Source of the DNA: Candidatus Acetothermia bacterium
GTDB taxonomy: Bacteria > Bipolaricaulota > Bipolaricaulia > Bipolaricaulales > Bipolaricaulaceae
Reading direction: 5' to 3'
DNA length: 48,345 bases
Assembly (NCBI GenBank): GCA_003566155.1
Contig: PXEP01000010.1
Location: 1 to 48,345, forward strand
A program made the position numbers and the translations under genes. Under the pieces are notes generated by a model, which was not told the DNA's origin, made no database searches, and worked only from the letters and a program-made list of their open reading frames with translations. Positions 26,410 to 34,332 of the stretch are shown here, piece by piece. Positions within the stretch are counted from its first letter, which is position 1; each line of letters opens with the position of its first letter.

Positions 26410-27180
26410 ATGGGCAATCCTACCGTTTCAGAGTTGACGCAGGAGCTTCGTGAGCTGGGTGTGTCCGAGGGCGAAGTGCTGCTGGTACACTGCGCCTTCT
26501 CCCGGGTTGGGCCTGTCCAGGGCGGACCGCAAGGATTGATCAGTGCGCTGGAAAACGTCCTGGGGGCCGAGGGCACACTGGTGATGCCCAGTATGACCGA
26601 CGACGACGAACAGCCGTTTGATCCCTCGAGCACTCCGTGCTTGGGGATGGGCATTGTGGCCGACACTTTCTGGCGGCTCCCCGGTGTCATACGAAGTGAC
26701 AGTCCCCATGCGTTTGCCGCCACAGGATCCCGCGCTCCTTTGATCACTGCCCCCCACCCGGTGGACATCCCCCACGGCCCGGACAGCCCGGTAGGACGGG
26801 TGCATGAACTTGATGGATCTATCCTGCTCCTCGGCGTGGGGCATGACGGCAACACGACCATCCATCTGGCCGAGTTCCTGGGCGGGGTTCGTTACCGACG
26901 AAAAAAGGAACTGGTGGCGATAGACGGCGGACAACCGGTCCGCATCTCCTACGAAGAGATAGACCACTGCTGCGAGAACTTCCGTCTGGTAGACGAATGG
27001 CTCGAAAAGCGAGGTTTGCAGAAGAAGGGGAACGTGGGCCATGCTGAGGCACGTCTTGTCCGTTCCCGTGCGCTTGTGGCCGCGGTCGTCGAGGAGCTTA
27101 CGAGGGATCCTACAGTGTTTCTGCATCCGTTCGGAGTGGATGACCAATGCGACGAAGCACGCGCCAGCCTCGAACGGTGA
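26410..27180 (+). CDS. AAC(3)-family N-acetyltransferase
   Basis: A 256-residue member of the aminoglycoside 3-N-acetyltransferase family (Antibiotic_NAT fold), which uses acetyl-CoA to acetylate an amine. Visible landmarks are [25 protein letters not shown] near 57-64, [26 protein letters not shown] and [20 protein letters not shown]. Those patches carry the CoA-binding and catalytic His/Asp positions of the family. Chromosomal members often act on other amines, so resistance should not be assumed. The start has no SD and a TATAAT 11 bases upstream, suggesting a leaderless message. It is divergent from the nuclease-helicase gene. Confidence 0.85.
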   Translation: MGNPTVSELTQELRELGVSEGEVLLVHCAFSRVGPVQGGPQGLISALENVLGAEGTLVMPSMTDDDEQPFDPSSTPCLGMGIVADTFWRLPGVIRSDSPHAFAATGSRAPLITAPHPVDIPHGPDSPVGRVHELDGSILLLGVGHDGNTTIHLAEFLGGVRYRRKKELVAIDGGQPVRISYEEIDHCCENFRLVDEWLEKRGLQKKGNVGHAEARLVRSRALVAAVVEELTRDPTVFLHPFGVDDQCDEARASLER

Positions 27181-27215
27181 ACGTTACTTTGGGCTGTCTT
27201 GGTGACAGTCTGCCA

Positions 27216-28202
27216 CTATGGGGCCGGCGGGGTGCCGCTGCATTCGTTAAGTCCATGCCGACAGAGGAACTCCTCAACAGCCGCGAGGACGAGGTACGGG
27301 TGCTCCTCGTGGGCCACATGGCCGCAATCCGGTATTACAAGGAGCTCGGACTGAGGAAGCTCCGCGGCCAGCGCTGCGCTCAAAGCCGGCGCGATGATAC
27401 GGTCGTCTTCCCCGGTGATCACGAGTACGGGAAGTTCCACCTCGTGTAGTCGGTCTTCCACGCCGGTAGGACCAGCAGCCAGGAACAGCTCCCACAGTGC
27501 CCGGTCCCAGTTCTCTGCCGCAAAGGGTCGCTCGTAACCGGTGATGATTTCGTGTGTGACCCTGTCCGGGTCGTGCCACGCCTGACGCAGCATATCCGCA
27601 AAATCGTCCCGCACGCCTCGAAGGAACAGCGGTGCCAGCCGTCGGACCTGGGGGGTGCCCAGCACATGACGTGCGAGCGGGGGGAGGCTCGCGGCCGGCC
27701 CCACGCCGGGGCTCACGAGTACGAGAGCGTGTACGAGGTCGGGGTGTTCTTGCGCCAACCGAAGGGCCACAGAGCCGCCGGCAGAATGCCCTAGTAGTAC
27801 CGCTTTGTCAATCCCCAGCGCGTCCATCAGCTCAACCGTTAACCTTACCTGGGATTCCGTGGTGTAGGGGTTCGGGCCGTGCCAGTAGAGCGGTCGTTCG
27901 CTTAGACCGAACGGCGGTCGATCGAACGCTACCGCGGTCCCCTGCTGGCCCAGCGGTTGCATGAGTTCTCGCCAGGAGAACACGCTTCCTCCGAACCCGT
28001 GGAGCATCATGAACGTCGGTTCTCCACGGCCTTCCGAAATGTAATGGACTACGATATCGTTCACTTGGGAAAACCGGCTCTGTGGAACTGCAAGTTCCCA
28101 TGGAGGGACAGCGTCCTCAAGCGGGGGGACAGGAACCAAAAACGGGCCCGCCGTGATGAGCACTACCAGCCCGAGCGCAATGCATCCTAGAACCCTCAAC
28201 AT
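27216..28202 (-). CDS. Membrane-anchored alpha/beta hydrolase
   Basis: A 328-residue serine hydrolase with an N-terminal hydrophobic anchor or signal (about 3-26, MLRVLGCIALGLVVLITAG). The oxyanion strand is MMLHGFGGS (65-73), nucleophile elbow GHSAGG (Ser140), acid GEDD (Asp266/267) and His295 in PDCGHVAHEE, so the triad is complete. A cap region is inserted at about 165-250. The fold fits esterases, haloalkane dehalogenases and C-C hydrolases; specificity is unknown. ATG 28202 follows GGAGGTG; the frame is open to 28382, but the extension is Arg-rich and would bury the signal sequence. Confidence 0.88.
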   Translation of the reverse strand: MLRVLGCIALGLVVLITAGPFLVPVPPLEDAVPPWELAVPQSRFSQVNDIVVHYISEGRGEPTFMMLHGFGGSVFSWRELMQPLGQQGTAVAFDRPPFGLSERPLYWHGPNPYTTESQVRLTVELMDALGIDKAVLLGHSAGGSVALRLAQEHPDLVHALVLVSPGVGPAASLPPLARHVLGTPQVRRLAPLFLRGVRDDFADMLRQAWHDPDRVTHEIITGYERPFAAENWDRALWELFLAAGPTGVEDRLHEVELPVLVITGEDDRIIAPALSAALAAELPQSELLVIPDCGHVAHEEHPYLVLAAVEEFLCRHGLNECSGTPPAP

Positions 28203-28621
28203 ATCCCTACACCTCCATCGCCTGCCGGTGGGCGCTTGCCTCCGGTACATGCGGCCTGTCATGGTAAGGTCTCTTGCTCGCCCAGGCAGGTCGACTCGGC
28301 GCGAGCCGTACCTCAACGCGCAACGAATGCCTCCGAAGACTACTCGAGTGTAACGTACACAACTTTGTACGCTAAGGGCCAATGAAGCTTCAGCGGATAC
28401 GGTTACTGTTGGTGGCGGTAGGATACCTCGGTCTAGAGTGCGGCCGGCCGCGGGAGCCCAGTGCCCCCAAACGCTTCAAGGACACTCAGAACGACCGGCC
28501 GCAGGGTAGGTTAGCATGCCGAAGCGGTCCTAGCCAGGTATGCCGGCGCGCCGGCGATGCTATCGGTAGGAACGTGTTCCCGGGCGTCTGCGTGTAGACT
28601 CGATGCGCCCTACCGAATGGG
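28203..28621. other. Intergenic region, 419 bases, with short inverted repeats
   Basis: This separates two reverse-strand genes. It contains overlapping small inverted repeats at 28348-28371 (GTGTA-ACG-TACAC and CGTACA-6 bases-TGTACG), possibly an operator for the hydrolase gene, and the 12-bp palindrome GCGGCCGGCCGC at about 28440. No credible open frame, RNA gene or terminator with a T run was found. Confidence 0.35.
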
Positions 28622-29146
28622 TCAATCCATCGGGCGGTACCAGTTCTCGGGAAAGCCATCACCGTACGTGGGCCCGTACAGGACTTCGATTCCTTCAAGC
28701 TCTGTCACAAACAGCTGAAACACCCCTTTCACGATGGAGCCTTCTATCAGATGGCCCCCGATCGTGGGCACATTCCACGCGCCGCCAGCAACGAAGTGAA
28801 TCGCGGGGAACGGTTCCTCGTGCCCGTTTTTCTCTCTCACGTGGATGATCCCTCCCAGGGACAGGATCATGCTTAGGTTCTGTATTTCCATTGGCGCCTC
28901 GTGATGCCAGTTCTCCGGCTTTGTGGAGTCCGGAGCCCACACAAGAAAGCGCAACGGCTGAAAACCGCCCATAAACGCTGCGTGCAGCTTGGCGAAGCGG
29001 ATCTCGTTTTCCACAGCGAATTGCTGGATTGCCAGCCATGCATCGGCGCCGGTGGTCATTCGGAGGATGAACGCGCGCCCGGGGCGATAACTCACGCTAT
29101 GGTACTCCCGAGGATGCTGGGCATCGGAGAGCCAAGATTCGGCCAT
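28622..29146 (-). CDS. PPC/DUF296-domain protein
   Basis: A 174-residue protein made of one PPC (DUF296) domain, the fold shared with plant AT-hook proteins and small bacterial proteins. FILRMTTGADAWLAIQQFAVEN, MEIQNLSMILSLGG, PAIHFVAGG and the GGHLIEGSIVKGVFQLFV signature are all in register. In bacteria these form trimers and their function is unclear; the His in the HF/GGHL positions may bind metal. AAGGAG lies 9 bases upstream of ATG 29146. It is monocistronic. Confidence 0.8.
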   Translation of the reverse strand: MAESWLSDAQHPREYHSVSYRPGRAFILRMTTGADAWLAIQQFAVENEIRFAKLHAAFMGGFQPLRFLVWAPDSTKPENWHHEAPMEIQNLSMILSLGGIIHVREKNGHEEPFPAIHFVAGGAWNVPTIGGHLIEGSIVKGVFQLFVTELEGIEVLYGPTYGDGFPENWYRPMD

Positions 29147-29293
29147 TGTTCCACACTCCTTGTGCTCGCTGTGCGCTGGTTGTGCCTCGAAACGGACGAG
29201 CGGCTGCCCCGGCGGTCAACGCGAGCGTTTGTCAAGGGTGTAGCTGATAGAGATGCCGAGGTCAATAGTCCCCCATAGCTATCTGACAGTTAC

Positions 29294-29322
29294 CTGACGG
29301 ACGGCGGGATGTGCGCTATCCT
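29294..29322 (+). promoter_or_regulatory. Promoter giving a leaderless message for the molybdopterin-fold enzyme gene
   Basis: CTGACG (29294-29299), a 17-base spacer and TATCCT (29317-29322) are followed five bases later by ATG 29328. Transcription is predicted at the A of the ATG itself. No SD is present. Confidence 0.5.
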
Positions 29323-29327
29323 GGGTC

Positions 29328-29885
29328 ATGGACAGTAGGCTCCCGCCCGGCCAGCGATGGGTCGACCGCCCCCTCGTCTACGACATCGGTCCCGTTCCAC
29401 CAGCCAAGGGGTATGATTACCGACTGTGCATCTGGGGTTCCGTGGACGAGCCTCGTGAGCTCGATTGGGAAGCTATACTTGATTTGCCCCAGGAAAGCGT
29501 AGTTGCCGATTTCCATTGTGTGACTAGGTGGAGCGTGGCCGATGTACGCTGGGAGGGAGTGCCGGCAAGGAGCCTATTGGAGCTTGTGCGCCTCCTGCCG
29601 GGGACGTTGTGGGTGATGGCACACGGGCGCGAGGGGTACTCGACTGATGTTCCACTGGCCTTCTTCTCCCGCTCGGATACCTTGCTCGCTCATTCGATGA
29701 ACGGAAAGCCATTGGCCCAAGAGCATGGAGCGCCCCTGCGGCTTGTGGTCCCTTCCCTATATGCATGGAAGAGTGCCAAATATCTCACCGGGCTGGAGTT
29801 TCTTCAGCACCGACGGCCCGGCTTCTGGGAGGCGCGGGGGTATCATCCGCGGGGAGACCCGTGGCGAGAGGAACGCTTTCGCTGA
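29328..29885 (+). CDS. Sulfite-oxidase-fold molybdopterin-dependent oxidoreductase
   Basis: A 185-residue cytoplasmic enzyme of the YedY/sulfite-oxidase fold. Cys64 in DFHCVTRWS is at the position that ligates Mo. W-x-G-V-P-x-R-S-L-L, HGREGYSTDVPL, LLAHSMNGKPL and HGAPLRLVVPSLYAWKSAKYL are the conserved Mo-cofactor-binding stretches. There is no signal peptide, no Tat motif and no heme or dimerisation domain, so this is the minimal single-domain form. The electron acceptor and substrate are unknown. It appears to be transcribed from its own leaderless promoter. Compare the cysteine-free relative at 16622-17626. Confidence 0.88.
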   Translation: MDSRLPPGQRWVDRPLVYDIGPVPPAKGYDYRLCIWGSVDEPRELDWEAILDLPQESVVADFHCVTRWSVADVRWEGVPARSLLELVRLLPGTLWVMAHGREGYSTDVPLAFFSRSDTLLAHSMNGKPLAQEHGAPLRLVVPSLYAWKSAKYLTGLEFLQHRRPGFWEARGYHPRGDPWREERFR

Positions 29886-29958
29886 ACCACTGTAGACGGC
29901 AGCGACACTTATCCTATGGGGGGCAGGGCACATATAATGTAGGCGGCTAGGAGGTGGT

Positions 29959-30375
29959 ATGGAAATGCGGTTGGTATTCAAGCTTATACGACACGGGGAC
30001 TTGGCGGCGTTCTTCTTCTTCTCCTGGATCATTATGATGCTGTGGAACAGCATTATCGCCCGACACCTGGGTCTGTTCCCTACCCTTTCGTATCTTCAGG
30101 CATGTGGTCTTTGGTTTCTCGTGATGATCTTGTTCTCCTGGGTGGGCGTGGCCAGCGTTGCCGGTGGGTGGCCGTTCCGTGCTTGGCGAAAAGCCCGTCA
30201 AGGGGAAGAAGTTGCACGTGATGTCGAGCACAGGATCAAGCGTGGCTTCGCCCGCTGGGTGGGAACGTCCGAGGATGCCGACTGGGACGAACTGGGGCCT
30301 ATGATCGAGCGACGGATAAAGTCTAAGCTCCGCCGATGGCTGGAGGAAGAAGGCGAAGAGGACCAAGAAGAGTGA
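29959..30375 (+). CDS. Small two-helix membrane protein with charged C-terminal tail
   Basis: A 138-residue protein with two hydrophobic helices (about 15-36 and 45-70). The joining sequence IIMMLWNSIIARHLGLFPTL and the YLQACGLWFLVMILF segment match a widespread uncharacterised bacterial family (LWNW...FGL...QALGLLLL pattern). It then has a long highly charged helix ending in an acidic EEEGEEDQEE. ATG 29959 follows AGGAGGTGG. TATAAT at 29933-29938 is a likely -10 box. Function unknown. The adjacent molybdopterin enzyme ends 73 bases upstream, but the promoter suggests separate transcription. Confidence 0.75.
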   Translation: MEMRLVFKLIRHGDLAAFFFFSWIIMMLWNSIIARHLGLFPTLSYLQACGLWFLVMILFSWVGVASVAGGWPFRAWRKARQGEEVARDVEHRIKRGFARWVGTSEDADWDELGPMIERRIKSKLRRWLEEEGEEDQEE

Positions 30376-30774
30376 GCAAGGCCGCTAGCTGTTGCGCGGC
30401 TTTGAGTGGGGGGCGGGCAGCCAGTCAACAAAACTAGAGGCTGTCCGTCCTTTTTCCCTTCGTCCGTTCCCGGCAAGCTTCCTTGAAACCCAAGGATACC
30501 CAATGAGGGGAACCGCTCCGGTCGAAAAGCGTTCCGTACAAGCAAATCATGGCAGGGGAAGCGATGTGCTCACAAGAATCCCTAGCCGGTAAGCTCCCAA
30601 CCTATTCCGTGCCGCGCCCGGCGCAACCCCACAATAGTGGAAGGGGGCGCGGTCTAAGAAGCGATGCAGCTGGGGTACCTGTGCGTTGTCCCTATGAATC
30701 GCCTTGGGACCAAGCATGAGCAGGGAAACAGAGCCTGACGGATGACGTTCTTTGGGGCAACCGTAGACGGAGGC
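30376..30774. other. Intergenic region between convergent genes, 399 bases
   Basis: After the possible terminator the stretch has a T5 tract near 30452-30456 and several GC-rich inverted pieces (around 30610-30655), but no open frame with an SD or family match. Its length between two convergent genes suggests decayed sequence. No recognisable transposase remnant was found. Confidence 0.35.
30378..30403 (+). terminator. Possible terminator after the small membrane protein gene
   Basis: AAGGCCGC (30378-30385) pairs with GCGGCTTT (30396-30403) over 8 bp with one G-U pair and a 10-base loop, three bases after the stop codon. The T tract is only three long, so the call is tentative. Confidence 0.4.
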
Positions 30775-31593
30775 TCACTCCTCGTCCCACGGCAATCCGG
30801 ACATGGAGACGATCAACCGCTCGCCGCGGGCCAACGAGTTGATCCGGTTCATCTCCTCCTCGGACAGCGCGAAATCGAAGATGTTGAAGTTCTCCCGGAT
30901 CCGTTCAGGGCGCCCGGACTTGGGGATCGCCGCGACGTCGCTCTGCTGGATGAGCCAGCGCAAGGCCACCTGAGCGGGCGTCTTGTCATACTTCGCCCCG
31001 ATCTCCTTTAACACCGGATCGTCCTGCACATTCCCTCGCGCGATGGGCGCATAGGCCGTGACGAACGCTCCATGCTCCCGCGCGGCGGCGAGCACGTTCC
31101 GCTGTGAAAGGTAGGGATGGTACTCCACCTGGTTACAGACGACGGGCGCCAGCGAAGCCGCCTGCCGGAACAGGTTGCTGGGAAAGTTGCTTACGCCCAG
31201 CGACCTGACTTTGCCTTCCTGTTGCAGCTGGCGCATTGTGGCTAGAGACTCCTGAAGCGGGTATGCAGGATTCGGCCAGTGGATCAGCCAAAGATCGACA
31301 TAGTCGGTGTCCAACCGCTCCAGGCTCCCGTCGAGGCTCCGGCGAAGCCCGTCGGGGGACAAATTGTCCATCCAAACCTTGGTGGTGATGAAGAGGTCGC
31401 CCCGGTCAACTCCAGCGCGTCGCAGCCCCGTCGCCACAGCCTCTTCGTTTTTGTACATCTCCGCTGTGTCCAAATGGCGGTAGCCGACGAAGATCGCCTC
31501 CTCTACAGCATCGGCGCATTGGTCCCCGGTGAGCTTGTAGGTTCCAAAGCCTAGCCTGGGGACCTGCGTATTGTTCGTCGTTATGTAATCCAT
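30775..31593 (-). CDS. Aldo/keto reductase
   Basis: A 272-residue NADPH-dependent TIM-barrel reductase of AKR type. The catalytic tetrad is Asp42, Tyr47, Lys72 and His105 (LDTAEMY, TTKVW, LIHWP). The cofactor loop VAAIPKSGRPERIRENF near the C-terminus is intact. It resembles the 2,5-diketo-gluconate reductase/methylglyoxal reductase subgroup. GGAGG lies 6 bases before ATG 31593; the frame's nine extra upstream codons are not needed. The substrate is unknown; detoxification of aldehydes is the usual role. Confidence 0.93.
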   Translation of the reverse strand: MDYITTNNTQVPRLGFGTYKLTGDQCADAVEEAIFVGYRHLDTAEMYKNEEAVATGLRRAGVDRGDLFITTKVWMDNLSPDGLRRSLDGSLERLDTDYVDLWLIHWPNPAYPLQESLATMRQLQQEGKVRSLGVSNFPSNLFRQAASLAPVVCNQVEYHPYLSQRNVLAAAREHGAFVTAYAPIARGNVQDDPVLKEIGAKYDKTPAQVALRWLIQQSDVAAIPKSGRPERIRENFNIFDFALSEEEMNRINSLARGERLIVSMSGLPWDEE

Positions 31594-31739
31594 CTCTCGC
31601 CTCCATGGCTTGTGCAACATTCGCTTTGACCCACCTAGATTGTAGCTCCTATCCGTCGCCGGTCTCCTTCGGCGGCCGGGGCAGACGAGCCGCGCGTAGA
31701 GGGAGTTGTCTCCTCATCTCAATGGGCAAAAGGGGCTCT

Positions 31740-32936
31740 CTATGTGCGGCGCTTGCGCAGGCGTATGTGGGGTTTGGTCTGTTGCGTGCCCAGGCGCTCG
31801 ACTTCCGCACGCAACCGATCGGGCAGCCTTCCGTCGGCCAACGCCCTACGCAGCTTGGCAAGGTCGAGGTTAGAGAGCTCGTCCCACAACCCCGCGGCAC
31901 GAACGCTTTCCTCCAGTTCAGTTCTGTCGGGGTGGTCGGCCTTCGGGAATTGCACCTTCTCCTGATCCTCCACCACCGCTTCCATATCGCTTCCCACGAC
32001 CACGCTGTAGCCGTGTTGGTGAGCGTACTCGTGCAGCGCCTCTTCCACTTGGGCGATCTCGCGTTCTTTCCTCTGGGTGAATTCCTTGAGTTCATCCTTC
32101 AGAGCTGCCAACCGATTCACCAGCGCAACGCCGGGCTCGCCTAGGTAGGTGTTGTCGGGGATCGACTCGACTGCCAACCGATGTCCTTTGGCCGGACAGA
32201 TGGTGAAGTACTCGCACCAGTCACAGAGCGCTGACTCCTGCGGCGGGAACGAACGGGCAAGCTCGACCTCCTTGATTCGCCTGCGGATGTCTTCCTTCAG
32301 TCTCTCGGTCTGCTCGGGGCTGCGTGTGGTGACCAGCCGTTCATCGAAGCGAAGGTAGTGCCACACCAGCCGGATTTCGCTCGCATGGCGAAAACGTTCG
32401 CGCACAGCGAGGGCATACCAACCGGCCTGCTGATCCTGCTCGGCCTCTTCCGGCGTAGGGAGGCGTGCGCTTGTCTTGTAGTCGTGGACTTCGTACACAT
32501 CACCGTCTTGCCTGGTAAGCCGGTCCAAATAGCCGTTTAGGACAACGTCGTCATCCAGCCTGATCGCAAACGGGTCCTCCAGCCCAAGCACGATCCCCTC
32601 GTCGAACGGAGCATGTCGGTTGTAGTAGAGTTCGAGGCATCTCTCTCCCACGCGCCGAAGCCCCTCCGGCGTTACCTCCGGCCGGATAACACGTACATCG
32701 TCGGTCCATTCAGCCTCCCACAAGAAGTGATAGCGCTCGCGTACCTCCGACAGAGTAGGGAGCGTCCCGTTGTTCACCAGACGATACAGCCACTCCAGGG
32801 TGTCGTGGACGCGCGACCCCAAGAAAGACTCGATGGTCGGGCCCAGGTCCATCCGCACGCGGTCTATGTATCGGTATTTGTACTGCAGCGGACAGGTAGC
32901 ATAAGTCTCGAGCTTAGAGTAAGAGTAGCGCGCCAT
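31740..32936 (-). CDS. RecB-family PD-(D/E)XK nuclease with Fe-S cluster motif
   Basis: A 398-residue Cas4/AddB-like nuclease. The N-terminal SYSKLETYATCPLQYKYRYI supplies Cys15. Motif FLGSRVHDTLEWLY has His44, the active site is GYLDRL (Asp138) with HDYKT (Asp152, Lys154), and QAGWYALAV follows. Cys238, 241 and 247 (CDWCEYFTIC) with Cys15 should bind a 4Fe-4S cluster that closes the domain. The last 150 residues are helical and charged, perhaps a partner-binding arm. No helicase is adjacent; the TM0106 fusion 5.4 kb away is a possible partner. The start lacks an SD and has a promoter-like -10 eight bases upstream, so it may be leaderless. Confidence 0.85.
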   Translation of the reverse strand: MARYSYSKLETYATCPLQYKYRYIDRVRMDLGPTIESFLGSRVHDTLEWLYRLVNNGTLPTLSEVRERYHFLWEAEWTDDVRVIRPEVTPEGLRRVGERCLELYYNRHAPFDEGIVLGLEDPFAIRLDDDVVLNGYLDRLTRQDGDVYEVHDYKTSARLPTPEEAEQDQQAGWYALAVRERFRHASEIRLVWHYLRFDERLVTTRSPEQTERLKEDIRRRIKEVELARSFPPQESALCDWCEYFTICPAKGHRLAVESIPDNTYLGEPGVALVNRLAALKDELKEFTQRKEREIAQVEEALHEYAHQHGYSVVVGSDMEAVVEDQEKVQFPKADHPDRTELEESVRAAGLWDELSNLDLAKLRRALADGRLPDRLRAEVERLGTQQTKPHIRLRKRRT

Positions 32937-32944
32937 AACGCGCT

Positions 32945-32974
32945 ATTGTGCCCCCTTCATGATGAGCTCCGCAA
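32945..32974 (-). promoter_or_regulatory. Promoter of the RecB-family nuclease gene
   Basis: On the minus strand TTGCGG (32974-32969), an 18-base spacer and CACAAT (32950-32945) end eight bases before the ATG at 32936. Predicted transcripts would carry only a 1-2 base leader. Confidence 0.4.
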
Positions 32975-32980
32975 CAAGAA

Positions 32981-32995
32981 TGGGGACAGTCCCCA
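32981..32995. repeat. TGGGGAC-A-GTCCCCA palindromic element
   Basis: A perfect 7-bp inverted repeat around one base, with a half copy (TGGGGACAGG) at 33008-33017. The GGGGACAGTCCCC word resembles REP-like palindromes scattered through many bacterial genomes. It could also act as a weak bidirectional terminator behind prs. Confidence 0.45.
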
Positions 32996-33024
32996 CTCTG
33001 CTTGACCTGGGGACAGGCCTCGCA

Positions 33025-33966
33025 CTATGGAGCCGAGAACAGACTGCTCACCGAGGTGCCCTCGTGAATAGCCCGAATGGCCTCTGCAAATAGCTCCGCC
33101 ACCGAGCAGACGGTGATCTGCTTCGTCCGCGCTCGCAGGGGGATGGTATCGGTGGTCACAATCTCCTCCAGCCCCGCGGATCGCATGGCTCGTACCGCTC
33201 CCGTGGCCAGTACCCCGTGCACGCAAGCGGCGAGGTACTTCTGTGCGCCGCGGTCTCTGAGGGCCTTGATGGCCGATACAATGCTTCCTCCGGTGAGAAT
33301 CTCGTCATCCAAGAAGATCACGTTCTTGTTCTCTACATCTCCGATCACCCTTCGGATCTCGATCTTTCCCGAGCCAGGGTCCCTCCGCTTGTCTACAACC
33401 GCAACGGGAAGGTCGAGCCGTCGCGCATAGGCCTCGGTGAGCTTCGCTCGGCCGATGTCGGGGGCTACGGCGACGAAGTCGGTGAGATCGTTTGCGGCGA
33501 GGTGATTGCAGATGATGGGGATGCCGTCAAGCTGGTCTACAGGTATGCGGGAGAAGGCCATGATCTGCATGGCGTGGAGGTTCATCGTCAGGACCCGATC
33601 CGCTCCGGCAGTCTCCAGAAGGTCCGCCACCAACCTTGCCGTTACCGAAATCCTTGGCTGGTCTTTCTTGTCGGAGCGCACATAAGGATAGTACGGCAGG
33701 ACCACTGTGATCCGCGCCGCTGAGGCGTATTTCAGCGCATCGACCATGATCAGAAGTTCCATCAGGTGCTTGTTCACGTCCGGGCACGAGGTCTGGACAA
33801 CGAATACGTCCCGGCCGCGCACGTTCTCCTCGAACTTGACCATGATGTTTTGGTTGGGGAAGTCCTTGAAATCGACCGCGCCCAGTGCAACACCGAGATG
33901 ACTTGCAACGGCCTTAGCGAAGGACTTGTGACTTCTCCCCGAAAACAGCTTCAGCTCACCGTTCAT
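33025..33966 (-). CDS. prs: Ribose-phosphate pyrophosphokinase (PRPP synthetase)
   Basis: A 313-residue enzyme that makes PRPP from ribose-5-phosphate and ATP, feeding nucleotide, His and Trp synthesis. Typical stretches are ELKLFSGRSHKSFAKAVASHLG, YYPYVRSDKK, and the PRPP-binding loop VIFLDDEILTGGSIV. TTDTIPL and the final SVSSLF are also class I features. The start MNGELKLFSG follows AAGGAGGAG; 16 upstream codons of the frame are excluded. It is transcribed towards the RecB-like nuclease gene with 88 bases between. Confidence 0.93.
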   Translation of the reverse strand: MNGELKLFSGRSHKSFAKAVASHLGVALGAVDFKDFPNQNIMVKFEENVRGRDVFVVQTSCPDVNKHLMELLIMVDALKYASAARITVVLPYYPYVRSDKKDQPRISVTARLVADLLETAGADRVLTMNLHAMQIMAFSRIPVDQLDGIPIICNHLAANDLTDFVAVAPDIGRAKLTEAYARRLDLPVAVVDKRRDPGSGKIEIRRVIGDVENKNVIFLDDEILTGGSIVSAIKALRDRGAQKYLAACVHGVLATGAVRAMRSAGLEEIVTTDTIPLRARTKQITVCSVAELFAEAIRAIHEGTSVSSLFSAP

Positions 33967-34332
33967 CCATCTCCTCCTTGCGCTTCCTTGCAAATCCTGC
34001 CCCCAGAGCTGCACGGGCGCTACCCGGACAGAAACGCCTACGATCTATCCTACCATTCCCTTCGCTGCTCCAGCCACTATATGGGGACCGGGTTGTCCCA
34101 TTGTGAAAGTCCGGACTGCTTCGGGTCGACGTGCACAAGATCAGTTGGCGGTCTGTGTGCTAGGTGTATGCCTTTGGCGGACAGTGCCTTCCGGTCGACA
34201 AGTTGTCTCACTTTGCGCTTCAACGACTGTGTGGGTGAAGACGCAGGAGACACAGGTTTTCGACATGGCCCTTCGGCAGTGCTAGGATTGTTCAAGGCAG
34301 CGGATGTGCGATATGCGGTGTGAGGAGGGACC
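33967..34332. other. Divergent intergenic region, 366 bases
   Basis: This contains the upstream regions of prs (reverse) and the unrecognised gene at 34333 (forward). Open frames crossing it on both strands have no SD or family match. No clear promoter hexamer pair or RNA fold was picked out by eye. Confidence 0.35.

Noticed and set aside
30376-30774. Decayed mobile element or intron remnant
   Set aside because: No transposase, reverse transcriptase or defined terminal repeats could be identified.
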